A DNA stretch of 53,543 nucleotides from an uncultured Blautia sp. (GTDB taxonomy: Bacteria > Bacillota > Clostridia > Lachnospirales > Lachnospiraceae): positions 1 to 53,543 of the forward strand of contig USPF01000003.1 of NCBI GenBank assembly GCA_900556555.1. Direction: 5' to 3'. The position numbers and the translations under genes were made by a program. Below are positions 1 to 8,355 of the stretch, piece after piece. The notes beneath the pieces were generated by a model, which did no database searches, had not been told where the DNA came from, and was given only the letters and a program-made list of their open reading frames with translations. Numbering within the stretch: the stretch's first letter is position 1; each line of letters opens with the position of its first letter.

Positions 1-776
1 CACAGTCCTTTACTCTGTCTGCCACAACGAAAGAATTTGTAGGCTTAGCTAACTTTAGCAAACTCTTTTCGGACAAAATCATTCTGACTTGTCTGAAAAA
101 TAATATATTATATGCTGTAATTTCTGTTATCATCCAGGTAGGATTCGGCCTGGTCCTGGCTGCTGTCTTAGAAGATAAGCTGCTCCAGAAATTTTCACCT
201 TTTTTCAGAACAACATTTTTTATTCCAACTCTGCTTTCCATGACTGTTGTATGTCTGTTATTTGAATTTATCTATAATCCTCAGATGGGACTTTTAAACA
301 GCTTTCTGGAACTTATAGGACTTGATAATCTGACCAATATATGGCTTGGAAAAAGTAAAATTGCCATGTTTGCTGTAATCGCTGTATCACAATGGCAAAG
401 TACCGGTTATGTTACGATGCTGTTTATTGTTGCCATACAGAAAATCCCAAGAGATCTGTACGAAGCAGCAGAAATGGATGGAGCTGGAAAAATCCGTCAG
501 TTTTTGAGTATTACCGTTCCACAGGTAAGGCAGATGTTTTTCGTTACTATGGTAATCACTGTTGTCGGTGCGTTCACTGTATTCAATGAGCCTTACATTC
601 TGACCGGCGGTGGCCCTGGAACTTCAACTATGACCCTTGCCTTACATATGTATCAGACCGGTGTTGTCAAAAATGATATGGGATATGCCTCTACAATTGC
701 TATCTTAATCTTTGTTATAACTGCTGTGCTTTCCAGCATTCAGTTTTTCACTATCGGAGGAAAGGAGGAAGAATAA
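1..776 (+). CDS. frlN: Sugar ABC transporter permease, MalF-like (fructoselysine importer FrlN), 5'-truncated
   Basis: This is an inner-membrane permease of an ABC importer. The window cuts off its 5' end: the open frame enters at base 3 and runs without a stop into the methionine at 240, which is internal. Several hydrophobic membrane spans are visible. The cytoplasmic EAA loop that docks the ATPase is clear (EAAEMDGAGKIRQF followed by a VPQ segment, about bases 465-535). The stop is 3 bases before the next permease, so the two form one complex. The order permease-permease-PfkB kinase-GntR regulator matches the frlN-frlM-frlD-frlR order of Bacillus, so the likely substrate is fructoselysine or a similar Amadori product. 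The binding protein and deglycase genes would lie upstream, outside the window. The family assignment is firm; the substrate is inferred from the kinase. Confidence 0.85.
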   Translation, partial: QSFTLSATTKEFVGLANFSKLFSDKIILTCLKNNILYAVISVIIQVGFGLVLAAVLEDKLLQKFSPFFRTTFFIPTLLSMTVVCLLFEFIYNPQMGLLNSFLELIGLDNLTNIWLGKSKIAMFAVIAVSQWQSTGYVTMLFIVAIQKIPRDLYEAAEMDGAGKIRQFLSITVPQVRQMFFVTMVITVVGAFTVFNEPYILTGGGPGTSTMTLALHMYQTGVVKNDMGYASTIAILIFVITAVLSSIQFFTIGGKEEE

Positions 777-779
777 CAC

Positions 780-1622
780 ATGAAGAAAAAATCAAAGCTT
801 CACAGATGGGGTATTGGAGAATATGCATGGTTCATTGTTCTGGTTATCCTTGCTATTATGATTATCTATCCTATGTTTTGGATTATCATGTCCTCCTTTA
901 AAGATTATAATGGTATTTTTAAAGATGTATGGGGACTCCCAAAAGAATGGCTGTTTGAAAACTACAAACTTGCTTGGGAAAAGGGTATTTCCAATTATTT
1001 TATCAACTCCCTGATTGTCAGCCTCGGAACCATTTTCGGCGTTGTACTGATTTCTACATTTGCAGCTTTCGGTATCTGCCAGTTAAGAAGCCGTTTTGCA
1101 AATCTATGTTTCCTGCTGATCATGGGTGGTCTTCTTCTCTCCCCTCAGGTTTGCCTGTTACCGCTTTATATGCTGTTAAAAAACCTTGGACTGAAAGACA
1201 CTTATTTTGCACTGATTCTTCCTTATATCGCATTCAGGCTTCCTGTGTCTGTTATGCTGATACGCTCTTTCTTCATCAGTATTCCGAAGGAACTGGAAGA
1301 ATCTGCTATCATTGACGGAGCTACCTTTTTCCAGATTTACAAAAAAATCTACCTGCCTCTGTCAAAACCTATTATTTCAACTGTAATCATTATGACTGCT
1401 TACTATTCCTGGAATGAATTTATTTTTGCAACTATGTTTATAGATTCTTCCCAGAAGCAGACGATTCCTGTAGGACTTATGGTATTCTCAGACGGTCTGA
1501 TGACCAACTGGGGTGTTGTCATGGCCGGTATGGTTATTGCCTGTCTCCCAATTGCTGTTCTGTTTATCTTTATGCAGAAGAGTTTCATCCGGGGAATCAC
1601 GGCCGGCAGTGTAAAAGGCTGA
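780..1622 (+). CDS. frlM: Sugar ABC transporter permease, MalG-like (fructoselysine importer FrlM)
   Basis: Second permease of the importer, 280 residues, the usual length for the MalG/carbohydrate CUT1 group. The N-terminal membrane span begins near residue 15, and the EAA loop reads EESAIIDGATFFQIYKKIYLP at about residues 171-191. The C-terminus ends in the short basic GSVKG tail typical of MalG-like permeases. A GGAGG ribosome binding site lies inside the end of frlN, 3 bases of spacer separate the two genes, and the kinase gene follows 18 bases later, so all are one operon. No ATPase gene is present in the visible part; CUT1 importers often share a distant MsmK-type ATPase. Substrate assignment rests on gene order with frlD, not on the permease itself. 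Confidence 0.85.
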   Translation: MKKKSKLHRWGIGEYAWFIVLVILAIMIIYPMFWIIMSSFKDYNGIFKDVWGLPKEWLFENYKLAWEKGISNYFINSLIVSLGTIFGVVLISTFAAFGICQLRSRFANLCFLLIMGGLLLSPQVCLLPLYMLLKNLGLKDTYFALILPYIAFRLPVSVMLIRSFFISIPKELEESAIIDGATFFQIYKKIYLPLSKPIISTVIIMTAYYSWNEFIFATMFIDSSQKQTIPVGLMVFSDGLMTNWGVVMAGMVIACLPIAVLFIFMQKSFIRGITAGSVKG

Positions 1623-1640
1623 TAGAAGAGGAGGAACAAT

Positions 1641-2459
1641 ATGAAATTAATTGCTGTAGGAGATAATGTAACAGATTGTTATGTAGATGATAACGTATAT
1701 TATCCAGGTGGAAACGCTGTAAATGTGGTTGTGAACTGCAAAAAAGATGGTGCCGAAAAAACAGCCTACATCGGCATTTTCGGAAATGATGAAAATGCTC
1801 AGTGGATACAGGATTGTCTTGCCAAAGAAGGAATCGATACTTCCCGTTCCAGAAAGGTTTATGCCCATTCAGCGCAGCCCCGGGTACTCTTAAAAGACGG
1901 AGACCGTGTTTTTGCTCCCGGCAAAAGAGAAAGCTGCCAGCATCTTTTCAGTATTCACCTGGTACAGGAAGATCTGGATGTCATCCAGGATTTTGATATC
2001 TGTCATACCAGTTGTTATTCAAACATGGAATATGAGCTTGAGACCCTGGCAAAAATCTGTGATGTCAGTTTTGATTTTTCTGACAAGCGTGATACCGCAT
2101 ATCTGGACCGGGTTTGCCCTTATATTACTTATGCATTTTTCTCCGGCTCTGATCTGGATGAAAACAAATGCCAGGAACTGTTAAAACTAGCCTCATCAAA
2201 AGGAGCTAAAATCTGCGGTGTAACAAGAGGCTCAAAAGGCTCTATGTTCTATGACGGGGAAAACTTTTATACGCAGGGAATCGTAAAGACAGAGGTCATT
2301 GATACCATGGGAGCAGGAGACAGTTTTATTGCCGGTTTCCTTACCAACTATGGGGATACTAAAAATATGGAAGAGGCACTTTCCTTTGCAGCTGCCAAAG
2401 CAGCCGCTACCTGCCGGGTTCACGGTGGTTTCGGATATCCTCACCCAATGGCGGAATGA
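1641..2459 (+). CDS. frlD: PfkB-family kinase, fructoselysine 6-kinase (FrlD)
   Basis: Cytoplasmic sugar kinase of the ribokinase/PfkB family, expected to phosphorylate fructoselysine at C6 so that the FrlB deglycase can split it into glucose 6-phosphate and lysine. The protein is 272 residues. Signature 1 (GGNAVNV, residues 23-29) and signature 2 (DTMGAGDSFIAGF, residues 221-233, catalytic Asp227) are intact. From memory, E. coli FrlD shares the GGNAVNV, DFSDK and VIDTMGAGDSFIAGFL blocks; DFSDK is at residues 145-149 here, a feature not general to PfkB kinases. The start ATG follows a strong GAGGAGG site. The stop overlaps the next start (ATGA at 2456), so translation of the two is coupled. 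Another Amadori or glycosylamine substrate is possible. Confidence 0.8.
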   Translation: MKLIAVGDNVTDCYVDDNVYYPGGNAVNVVVNCKKDGAEKTAYIGIFGNDENAQWIQDCLAKEGIDTSRSRKVYAHSAQPRVLLKDGDRVFAPGKRESCQHLFSIHLVQEDLDVIQDFDICHTSCYSNMEYELETLAKICDVSFDFSDKRDTAYLDRVCPYITYAFFSGSDLDENKCQELLKLASSKGAKICGVTRGSKGSMFYDGENFYTQGIVKTEVIDTMGAGDSFIAGFLTNYGDTKNMEEALSFAAAKAAATCRVHGGFGYPHPMAE

Positions 2460-3262
2460 TAGGAAACATTCCTGATTATCACATTCATTCCTCTGTTTCC
2501 CCGGATTCCACGGAAAGTTATATAAATATTCTGAAATCCGCTGAGCAAAAAGGGATTTCAGACTTGATGTTCACAGAACATTTTGAATTTTTTTCTGGTT
2601 CTTATAGAAGTCCAATATTTCAGGAAAAATATCTGGACAGTTACTATACCCAATATTGCCTTTGGAAACAGTCAAACCCTACATCTGTGCATGTAGGGTT
2701 TGGCATTGAATTTGGACAGCCTAATCTCCAGCCGGAAACTGCAAAAAATTTTCTTAAAAAATATCCTTTTGATTATGTCATTGGCTCTTGCCACAAAATT
2801 GACAACGTAGATTTATCAAGGTATAATTATGAAATAACTAACACAGATCGTCTATATAGTACTTATTTTTCTTATCTTCTGGAAATCATTGAACACAATT
2901 TATGTGACTGCCTTGGACATCTTGATCTATTTAAACGGTACGCAGCAAGGCAGGGAATTTCCCTAAACATTTCCTGTGAAAATGATTATTTGCAGAAGGT
3001 ACTACAGGAAGCAATTTCTCATGGAATCGGCATAGAAATAAACACATCCGGAATACGCCAGGGTATTGGCTGCATGCCATCCTTAGATGTGTTAAAACTC
3101 TATTCCCAGCTCCACGGTGAAATTATCACCTTAGGTTCAGATGCCCATTCGGCATCCGATTTACAAAAAGATTTTGATATTGCACTTAGTTACCTGAAAC
3201 AGGCAGGTTTTTCTTATATTGCACATTATCAAAACCGAAAACCTGAAATGATTAAAATATAA
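2456..3262 (+). CDS. PHP-domain phosphoesterase (HisJ/histidinol-phosphatase family)
   Basis: A 268-residue PHP-superfamily metal-dependent phosphoesterase. The metal-binding motifs are visible: DYHIH at residues 7-11, TEHFEF near residue 40, FGIEFG near residue 83, GSCH near residue 112, LGHLDLF near residue 156, and GSDAH near residue 226. Its length and motif order match HisJ-type histidinol-phosphate phosphatases. No other his genes are nearby. It starts inside the stop codon of frlD (ATGA overlap), so it is made together with the fructoselysine kinase and more likely acts on a phosphorylated intermediate or by-product of Amadori-sugar breakdown than on histidinol phosphate. That role is an inference. 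The ribosome binding site of its own is weak, in keeping with coupling. Confidence 0.75.
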   Translation: MIGNIPDYHIHSSVSPDSTESYINILKSAEQKGISDLMFTEHFEFFSGSYRSPIFQEKYLDSYYTQYCLWKQSNPTSVHVGFGIEFGQPNLQPETAKNFLKKYPFDYVIGSCHKIDNVDLSRYNYEITNTDRLYSTYFSYLLEIIEHNLCDCLGHLDLFKRYAARQGISLNISCENDYLQKVLQEAISHGIGIEINTSGIRQGIGCMPSLDVLKLYSQLHGEIITLGSDAHSASDLQKDFDIALSYLKQAGFSYIAHYQNRKPEMIKI

Positions 3263-3286
3263 GACAACTGGAGATTAAAAGTAAAT

Positions 3287-4069
3287 ATGTTAGAACAAAA
3301 CACAATTAAGCCACTATACCAGCAGCTTATGGATGCCATTACTGAGAACATTAAAAACGGCACATATAAAGCTGGAGACAAACTGCCCACAGAAACAGAA
3401 CTGGAAGCTGCATATAATGTCAGCCGCATCACTGTCCGCAGAGCAGTAAAAGAACTATGTGACAAAAATATTCTGGTGAAAAAACAGGGAAAAGGTACTT
3501 TTGTTCTGGAATCTTCTTTACGCATACGATTGAATGAAATCGGAGGTTTCCATGAAGCCATTGAAGAAAGAAACCAGACTGCATTCTCTGAATTACTTTC
3601 CCTGGAAGAAAAAAAAGCTTCTGATGAATTCAGTGAATACCTGAACATCCCCGATACTTCTGATATCATTGAAATCAAACGTGTTATGGGACATGATGAT
3701 ACCGTAATCTTTATGGATACCTGTTATCTGCCCTCTGGCCGTTATCCTGATATCCAGCAGTACCTTACTGGAAACTTCTCCGTATATAAGATTCTAAAAA
3801 CAATCTATCATGTAAAAATGGTAAACTCTGAAAAAGTGATTAAGGTACGGAAAGCCAAAAAAGATGAAGCCGCCTATCTCCACTGTGAAGAAGGTGACCC
3901 TGTATTTGACATATTTAAAATCGTATATGACGAAAATGACATACCTGTTCATGTCTCCATCAGTATTTTAAATGGCGCCAACACCTCATATATGATATCT
4001 TCAAACAACAAAGAACAATTAAAAATCAAAAATCCAATCAATAAAAAGACACATATTTTAACGCAATAA
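3287..4069 (+). CDS. frlR: GntR/HutC-family transcriptional regulator with UTRA domain (FrlR-like)
   Basis: A 260-residue regulator. The N-terminal winged helix-turn-helix is of GntR type (PLYQQLMDAITENIKNG, then KLPTETELEAAYNVSRITVRRA, about residues 5-55). The C-terminal ~170 residues form a UTRA ligand-binding domain. It is the last gene of the frl cluster, 24 bases after the PHP gene, and a strong terminator follows. HutC-type regulators usually bind a phosphorylated form of the pathway sugar; fructoselysine 6-phosphate would be the natural inducer, by analogy with Bacillus FrlR. Its operator cannot be seen because the operon promoter lies outside the window. The nearest Shine-Dalgarno-like GGAG is about 13 bases from the ATG, so expression may be modest or coupled. 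Confidence 0.8.
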   Translation: MLEQNTIKPLYQQLMDAITENIKNGTYKAGDKLPTETELEAAYNVSRITVRRAVKELCDKNILVKKQGKGTFVLESSLRIRLNEIGGFHEAIEERNQTAFSELLSLEEKKASDEFSEYLNIPDTSDIIEIKRVMGHDDTVIFMDTCYLPSGRYPDIQQYLTGNFSVYKILKTIYHVKMVNSEKVIKVRKAKKDEAAYLHCEEGDPVFDIFKIVYDENDIPVHVSISILNGANTSYMISSNNKEQLKIKNPINKKTHILTQ

Positions 4070-4102
4070 TTTAAAGGGGGCTGTTTCCAGCCCCCTTAAA
4101 TT
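4068..4102. terminator. Bidirectional terminator between frlR and the response-regulator gene
   Basis: The inverted repeat AATTTAAAGGGGGCTG / CAGCCCCCTTAAATT has a 4-base loop, one bulged A, and A/T-rich arms that act as the U-tract in either direction. It sits between two convergent genes and overlaps the frlR stop codon. Confidence 0.85.
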
Positions 4103-4105
4103 ATC

Positions 4106-4795
4106 TCACACCTTAAACCGATATCCTACGCCCCAAATTGTTTCAATATACTGAGGTTTGGCAGTATTAAATTCTATTTTTTCACGAATCTTCTTGATAT
4201 GCACAGTAACCGTAGCAATATCTCCAATGGACTCCATTGCCCAGATTTCTTTGAACAATTCATCTTTGGTAAACACCCTGTTCGGATTCTGTGCCAGGAA
4301 AGTCAGGAGATCAAATTCCTTGGTAGTGAAATTCTTCTCTTCCCCATTGATCCACACTCTTCTGGCTGTTTTATCAATCTTCAGCCCGCGGATTTCGATA
4401 ATATCATTCTCCTGCACACCTGTACCTATCAGACGCTCATATCTGGCAAGATGAGCCTTCACCCTTGCCACAAGCTCACTTGGACTGAAAGGCTTTGTCA
4501 TATAGTCATCTGCTCCCAGTCCCAGCCCGCGGATTTTGTCGATATCATCTTTCTTAGCTGACACCATGATAATCGGTGTATTCTTCTGGTTTCTGATTTC
4601 CCTGCAGATTTCAAATCCGTCTACTTCAGGAAGCATCAAATCCAGGATAAACAAGTCATAATCCTCTTCCAGTGCTTTCTTTAATCCTACATCTCCTCTG
4701 TTTTCAATAGAAACCTGAAAGCCGCTTAATTCCAGATAATCTTTCTCTAAATCTGCAATCGCTTCCTCATCCTCAATAATTAAAATTTTACTCAT
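4106..4795 (-). CDS. OmpR/PhoB-family response regulator
   Basis: A 229-residue two-component response regulator. The receiver domain (residues 1-118) has the acidic pocket E8/D9, the phospho-acceptor D52 in ILDLMLP, and the conserved K101 in MTKPFS. A C-terminal winged-helix DNA-binding domain follows (about residues 130-229, ending WGVGYRFKV). Its start lies inside the end of the histidine-kinase gene (8-base overlap), so the pair is co-translated. OmpR/PhoB regulators bind direct repeats spaced about 11 bp, and such repeats are present upstream of this operon and of the DUF1002 gene at 16108-16998. The signal is unknown. Confidence 0.92.
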   Translation of the reverse strand: MSKILIIEDEEAIADLEKDYLELSGFQVSIENRGDVGLKKALEEDYDLFILDLMLPEVDGFEICREIRNQKNTPIIMVSAKKDDIDKIRGLGLGADDYMTKPFSPSELVARVKAHLARYERLIGTGVQENDIIEIRGLKIDKTARRVWINGEEKNFTTKEFDLLTFLAQNPNRVFTKDELFKEIWAMESIGDIATVTVHIKKIREKIEFNTAKPQYIETIWGVGYRFKV

Positions 4796-6284
4796 TTACC
4801 GGTACCTCCTGATATTTTCTAAGGACAAAATACATTACTGTCCCTGTATGTTCCTTGCTGGTTGCCCAGACTTTTCCACCATGGTCTTCCATGATTTTCT
4901 TTACAATAGACAGCCCGATACCGCTTCCGCCCTTCGACGAATTTCTGGAAGCATCTGTCCGGTAGAACCGGTCAAAAATATTAGGCAAATCTTTTGCTGC
5001 AATTCCCTTTCCATTATCTTCAATCTCTACCTGGATAAAATCCCCCACATCTCTTACCCTGAGATTAATTTTTTTAGGTTTATCCGAATCTGTATATTTC
5101 AGAGAATTGCTTACAATATTGTTTACCACTCTTTTAATCTGCTCAGCATCTGCAATAACTATCACTTCTGGCTCCACATAGTTGGAGTAATAAAACTCTA
5201 CGTTTTTTGCTCCCAGTTCTGTCTGTAAGTCCTCTGCACAGTCATCAAAAAATTCTGTCACCGAGATTTTATTAAAAGTATATGGAATCTTATTCGTATC
5301 CATTTTGGAATAAAAAGTCAGCTCATTAATCAGTCTGTCCATCTCATTGGCTTTATTATAAATGGTTTTGATATAACGCTCCATTTTCTCAGGAGTATTG
5401 GCAACCCCGTCCATAATTCCTTCCACATATCCTTTGACTGCTGTGATTGGTGTTTTCAGATCATGGGAAATATTGCTGATTAATTCTTTGCTCTCTTTGT
5501 CAAATTCCACCTTCTCTTCTGCTGTCTCTTTCAGCCTTTGACGCATTTCCTCGAAATCCTGGCACAAGTCTGCAATTTCGCTGACTCCCTCTGACGTAAC
5601 AGAGAAATCCAAATCTCCGGATTTAATCTTCTGAGTTGCCATACGCAATTTATCCAAAGGTGCAATCACACCCCTGTAAATCCACCAGGTCAGTCCCAGT
5701 GCTGTTGTCACCAAAATCACCACAACAGTCACCAGCATGTTTTTGAACAATTCTTTTACCTGAGGAAGTGTCTGGAGAATATTAGAAACAATAAAAACAC
5801 TGCCATCTTTTACCTGAGGAGTTTCAAATGTGACCTGTTTCACCAGTGCCTGCACTCTTCCTCCCAGGTACAGCCCATCACTGGTACTGGCATCAAAATC
5901 CTGAAACTGGGATAATTTCTCTACCAGTTCTACTGGATAGTTTTCACATCCGTAATAAATAACCCTCTCATCTTCCTGCACCAGAATATAAGAATGCATT
6001 TCCTGAAGTTCCCTGTTCAGCTCATCCAAATATACGATATCCTCAAACCTGGAGGGCTGTTTTCTGGCAACTTCTTTAATAGACTCCATTTTCTCATTGG
6101 TCAGATGGTTTACCACCTCTGCCATATTAGCCAGACTTTCATAAGTAGGATTTTCAATACCATATTGTCTTTCAATGGCACTGAACTGATATTGAGTAAA
6201 GGCTAGGAATGCAATTCCCGTAAAAAGAAGGGGCTCCAGCACAATTATAAAAAAAGAAATGATAATCCTTGTTTTTAATTTCAT
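4788..6284 (-). CDS. Membrane sensor histidine kinase (HAMP-HisKA-HATPase)
   Basis: A kinase of about 498 residues. It has TM1 at about 6-29, an extracytoplasmic sensor region of ~150 residues, TM2 at about 182-204, and a HAMP linker to about 256. The dimerization box SNISHDLKTPITAVKGY carries the phospho-His near residue 274. The ATPase core has an N box (NNIVSNSLKYTD), a G1 box (DNGKGI), an F box and a G2 box (GGSGIGL). A GTG six bases upstream (6290) could also serve as start, but the ATG at 6284 is preferred. The extracellular domain resembles no ligand-binding fold I can name. It forms an operon with the response regulator downstream. Upstream direct repeats suggest autoregulation. Confidence 0.9.
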   Translation of the reverse strand: MKLKTRIIISFFIIVLEPLLFTGIAFLAFTQYQFSAIERQYGIENPTYESLANMAEVVNHLTNEKMESIKEVARKQPSRFEDIVYLDELNRELQEMHSYILVQEDERVIYYGCENYPVELVEKLSQFQDFDASTSDGLYLGGRVQALVKQVTFETPQVKDGSVFIVSNILQTLPQVKELFKNMLVTVVVILVTTALGLTWWIYRGVIAPLDKLRMATQKIKSGDLDFSVTSEGVSEIADLCQDFEEMRQRLKETAEEKVEFDKESKELISNISHDLKTPITAVKGYVEGIMDGVANTPEKMERYIKTIYNKANEMDRLINELTFYSKMDTNKIPYTFNKISVTEFFDDCAEDLQTELGAKNVEFYYSNYVEPEVIVIADAEQIKRVVNNIVSNSLKYTDSDKPKKINLRVRDVGDFIQVEIEDNGKGIAAKDLPNIFDRFYRTDASRNSSKGGSGIGLSIVKKIMEDHGGKVWATSKEHTGTVMYFVLRKYQEVPVNE

Positions 6285-6338
6285 AACCACTGTCTCTCTC
6301 TCTTTTGTTTCTGCGTTTTCTTTCGCATGCTTTATTTT

Positions 6339-6403
6339 ATTATATCATATGTTTCTCTGTTTTCATCTAAACAAAACAAAATCAAATCTAAACTTTCTAT
6401 AAA
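6339..6403 (-). promoter_or_regulatory. Promoter and direct-repeat operator of the two-component operon
   Basis: On the minus strand a TATAAT -10 box lies at 6339-6344. Upstream are TTTAGA elements at 6366-6371 and 6387-6392, the second within TTTATAGAAAGTTTAGA (6387-6403). An almost identical 17-mer (15 of 17 identical) precedes the DUF1002 gene. The proximal TTTAGA sits 21 bases from the -10 box, where an OmpR-type activator would bind. This is an inference from pattern and spacing. Confidence 0.5.
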
Positions 6404-6520
6404 AAACCACCCAAAATCCTTTGACTTTCCAAAAAAAGCACCATAAAATGGAGATAGAAAAGAAAATAAACTTTAACCATGTATATTATTGTTAAAAAAC
6501 CAAAAATTTTAGGAGATATT

Positions 6521-7933
6521 ATGTTTATAGACAAAGGAAATTTACTTTTTCAATTAAATCATCTTTACGAACAGGAAGGTGTGCAGACAGCCTCCCTCTA
6601 TGCACATCCGGGTACAGGAAAAAGCCGTCTGATACAGGAATTTGCCAAGGATAAATCTTTGCTTTATTTCAAAGCCTCCAATGTTCTCTACGAAGAAAAT
6701 TTCTGTTTATTAAAGGATTTATGCATCCGCAAACTGGGAAAGGAATATGAAGCAGCGAAAAAATTCTCTGAGCTTTTCCGTATGCTGGCAGCAGCTTCTG
6801 CAAAAGAGCCTCTTGTTCTGGTGCTGGATGAGGTTTCCTGCCTCTTATCCCAAAACAAAAGATTCCCTAATCTTTTAAATTCTCTGGCAAAAAAAGCAGA
6901 AGCAGGCACCAGACTTTTTATTCTCCTGTGCAAACCAGGATATTTATATGAAAAAGAATACAAAAAAGAGAGTAACCCTTTACTGCTCCCTTCGTTTTCT
7001 TTTTTTGAAATGAGGAAATTTTACCCTCATATGAATCTGGAAGAACAAATACTGCTATACAACATTACAGGGGGAAATCCTTCCTACATGAGCAAATTCC
7101 CTTCCCCATATCTGAATCCCGGACAGGATGGTGCTGATTTTTCAGTAAAAGAATTATTATGCCAGCTTTTCTTCCAGGAGAACGGAACTTTTTACCGTAT
7201 GGTTCCTGTCCTTACCAGGGCATACTATTCCGGTTCTGCTGTAATGCGTTCTATTCTGGCTTCCATCGGTTCCCAGAAGAAAAAACTCCAGGAAATCTGC
7301 GACAGTACCGGGCTGACTCCCAGTGCTGCGGGCAGCCTCTTATCCTCCCTTTCCTCCCACGGGCTTGTGCACCGCATTATCCCTGTTACGGAAGACCAGG
7401 GAAGCCGCCGCACACTATATGAGATTTCGGATGGGATTTTCCGTTTCTGGTATGACTTTGTCCATCCCTATCAGTCAGAAATTGAAATGGGGAACGGCCA
7501 GAAAATTTTTAATCAATATGTGCTTCCTGCTCTGGATAAGTGCCTGAAACCTACTTTTGAGACCATATGCCGCGATTTTCTTGCTCTGGAACAGGAGATG
7601 GGAACCGCACCTTTTACCATGGAACAAATAGGAATGTGGTGGGGACAGCACCCGACCAAAAAGCGTACAGAATATGTATCCATTGCAGCTTCTGCCCAGG
7701 ACAAAATCCTTCTCGGTACCTGCTTCTGGACAGATGAATGGATTGACCTGGAAGCTCTCCACAGCCTTCGAAAACATGCAAGCCTGTTCCCTGATACCAG
7801 GCAGTGGTACTATTTATTTTCAAAATCTGACTTTGTCAGTGGTTTCGAAGTCATCTCAGGCAGCCAGGTAAAAGTTTTCACTCTGGAACAAATGTGCCGG
7901 GAAGCTGAAAACTATGCAAATACTGTTTGTTAG
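6521..7933 (+). CDS. P-loop ATPase, archaeal-ATPase/DUF234-like
   Basis: A protein of about 470 residues. The N-terminal P-loop reads HPGTGKSRL (about residues 25-33) and a Walker B strand reads LVLVLDEVSCLL (about residues 98-109). A helical lid and a winged-helix-like stretch follow. The C-terminal third contains FRFWYDFVHPY, typical of DUF234 domains attached to archaeal-type AAA ATPases. The start at 6521 was chosen because AGGAG lies 5 bases upstream; the upstream in-frame ATG at 6479 has no ribosome binding site. Members of this group are often linked to mobile elements or toxin-like modules, but their function is not established. No transposon ends are visible here. It is separated from the two-component operon by a divergent promoter region. 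Confidence 0.7.
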   Translation: MFIDKGNLLFQLNHLYEQEGVQTASLYAHPGTGKSRLIQEFAKDKSLLYFKASNVLYEENFCLLKDLCIRKLGKEYEAAKKFSELFRMLAAASAKEPLVLVLDEVSCLLSQNKRFPNLLNSLAKKAEAGTRLFILLCKPGYLYEKEYKKESNPLLLPSFSFFEMRKFYPHMNLEEQILLYNITGGNPSYMSKFPSPYLNPGQDGADFSVKELLCQLFFQENGTFYRMVPVLTRAYYSGSAVMRSILASIGSQKKKLQEICDSTGLTPSAAGSLLSSLSSHGLVHRIIPVTEDQGSRRTLYEISDGIFRFWYDFVHPYQSEIEMGNGQKIFNQYVLPALDKCLKPTFETICRDFLALEQEMGTAPFTMEQIGMWWGQHPTKKRTEYVSIAASAQDKILLGTCFWTDEWIDLEALHSLRKHASLFPDTRQWYYLFSKSDFVSGFEVISGSQVKVFTLEQMCREAENYANTVC

Positions 7934-8012
7934 TTGTCTTTTTTCAACTTTTATTTTATTTTTGCATACTTATAATTTGCTTTTGCAATCTATCTGTTTG
8001 TTTTTGTGCATT

Positions 8013-8061
8013 TCCGTTAATGCTATAGTTATTCCAGCATAAACGGAGGTGCAATAACTAT
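8013..8061 (+). promoter_or_regulatory. Nested inverted repeats over the promoter and start of the XRE gene
   Basis: The repeat TCCGTTAATGCT (8013-8024) pairs with AGCATAAACGGA (8036-8047) with one mismatch; the 3' arm contains part of the ribosome binding site. The loop sequence ATAGTTATT (8025-8033) is the exact complement of AATAACTAT (8053-8061), which includes the first bases of the start codon. An extended -10 box, TGCTATAGT, lies at 8021-8029. The element may be a DNA operator for the adjacent XRE protein or an RNA pseudoknot hiding the start site. Confidence 0.45.
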
Positions 8062-8293
8062 GGATGAAAAACGGCTCCGGCAGTTCCGGGAACTGGGGCT
8101 GACTATTTCCTATTACAGGCGGCTGAAGGGCCTTACACAGACTCAGCTCGCAGATCTTGTAGGACTGAGCAGAACCCATATCAGTAATATTGAGGCACCC
8201 AAGGTCAGAACTTCTCTCTCCCTTGATAGTCTGTTTGATATTGCAGATGCCCTGGACGTGCAGGTAAAAGAATTATTTAATTTCAGAGGATAA
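8060..8293 (+). CDS. Small XRE-family helix-turn-helix regulator
   Basis: A 77-residue protein that is essentially one Cro/C1-type helix-turn-helix domain (residues ~13-70: LTISYYRRLKGLTQTQLADL, GLSRTHISNIE, then LDSLFDIADAL). There is no added effector or peptidase domain. It starts at an ATG after CGGAGGTGCAATAACT. It lies 126 bases downstream of the ATPase gene in the same direction, with its own extended -10 promoter in between. It probably represses its own gene through the nested repeats at 8013-8061; targets beyond that are unknown. A strong terminator follows. Confidence 0.85.
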   Translation: MDEKRLRQFRELGLTISYYRRLKGLTQTQLADLVGLSRTHISNIEAPKVRTSLSLDSLFDIADALDVQVKELFNFRG

Positions 8294-8294
8294 T

Positions 8295-8341
8295 AAAAAA
8301 GGTGCTCCCGCCACAACTTTCTGTGGGGAAGCACCTTTTTT
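8295..8341. terminator. Bidirectional terminator between the XRE gene and metK
   Basis: A run of six A precedes GGTGCT and CCACA, and the matching arm TGTGGGGAAGCACC is followed by six T. This hairpin works for both convergent genes. Confidence 0.88.
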
Positions 8342-8355
8342 ATATATTCCGCTGA

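Noticed and set aside
6479..6520. Upstream start of the DUF234-type ATPase
   Set aside because: No ribosome binding site before 6479, while AGGAG lies 5 bases before the ATG at 6521.
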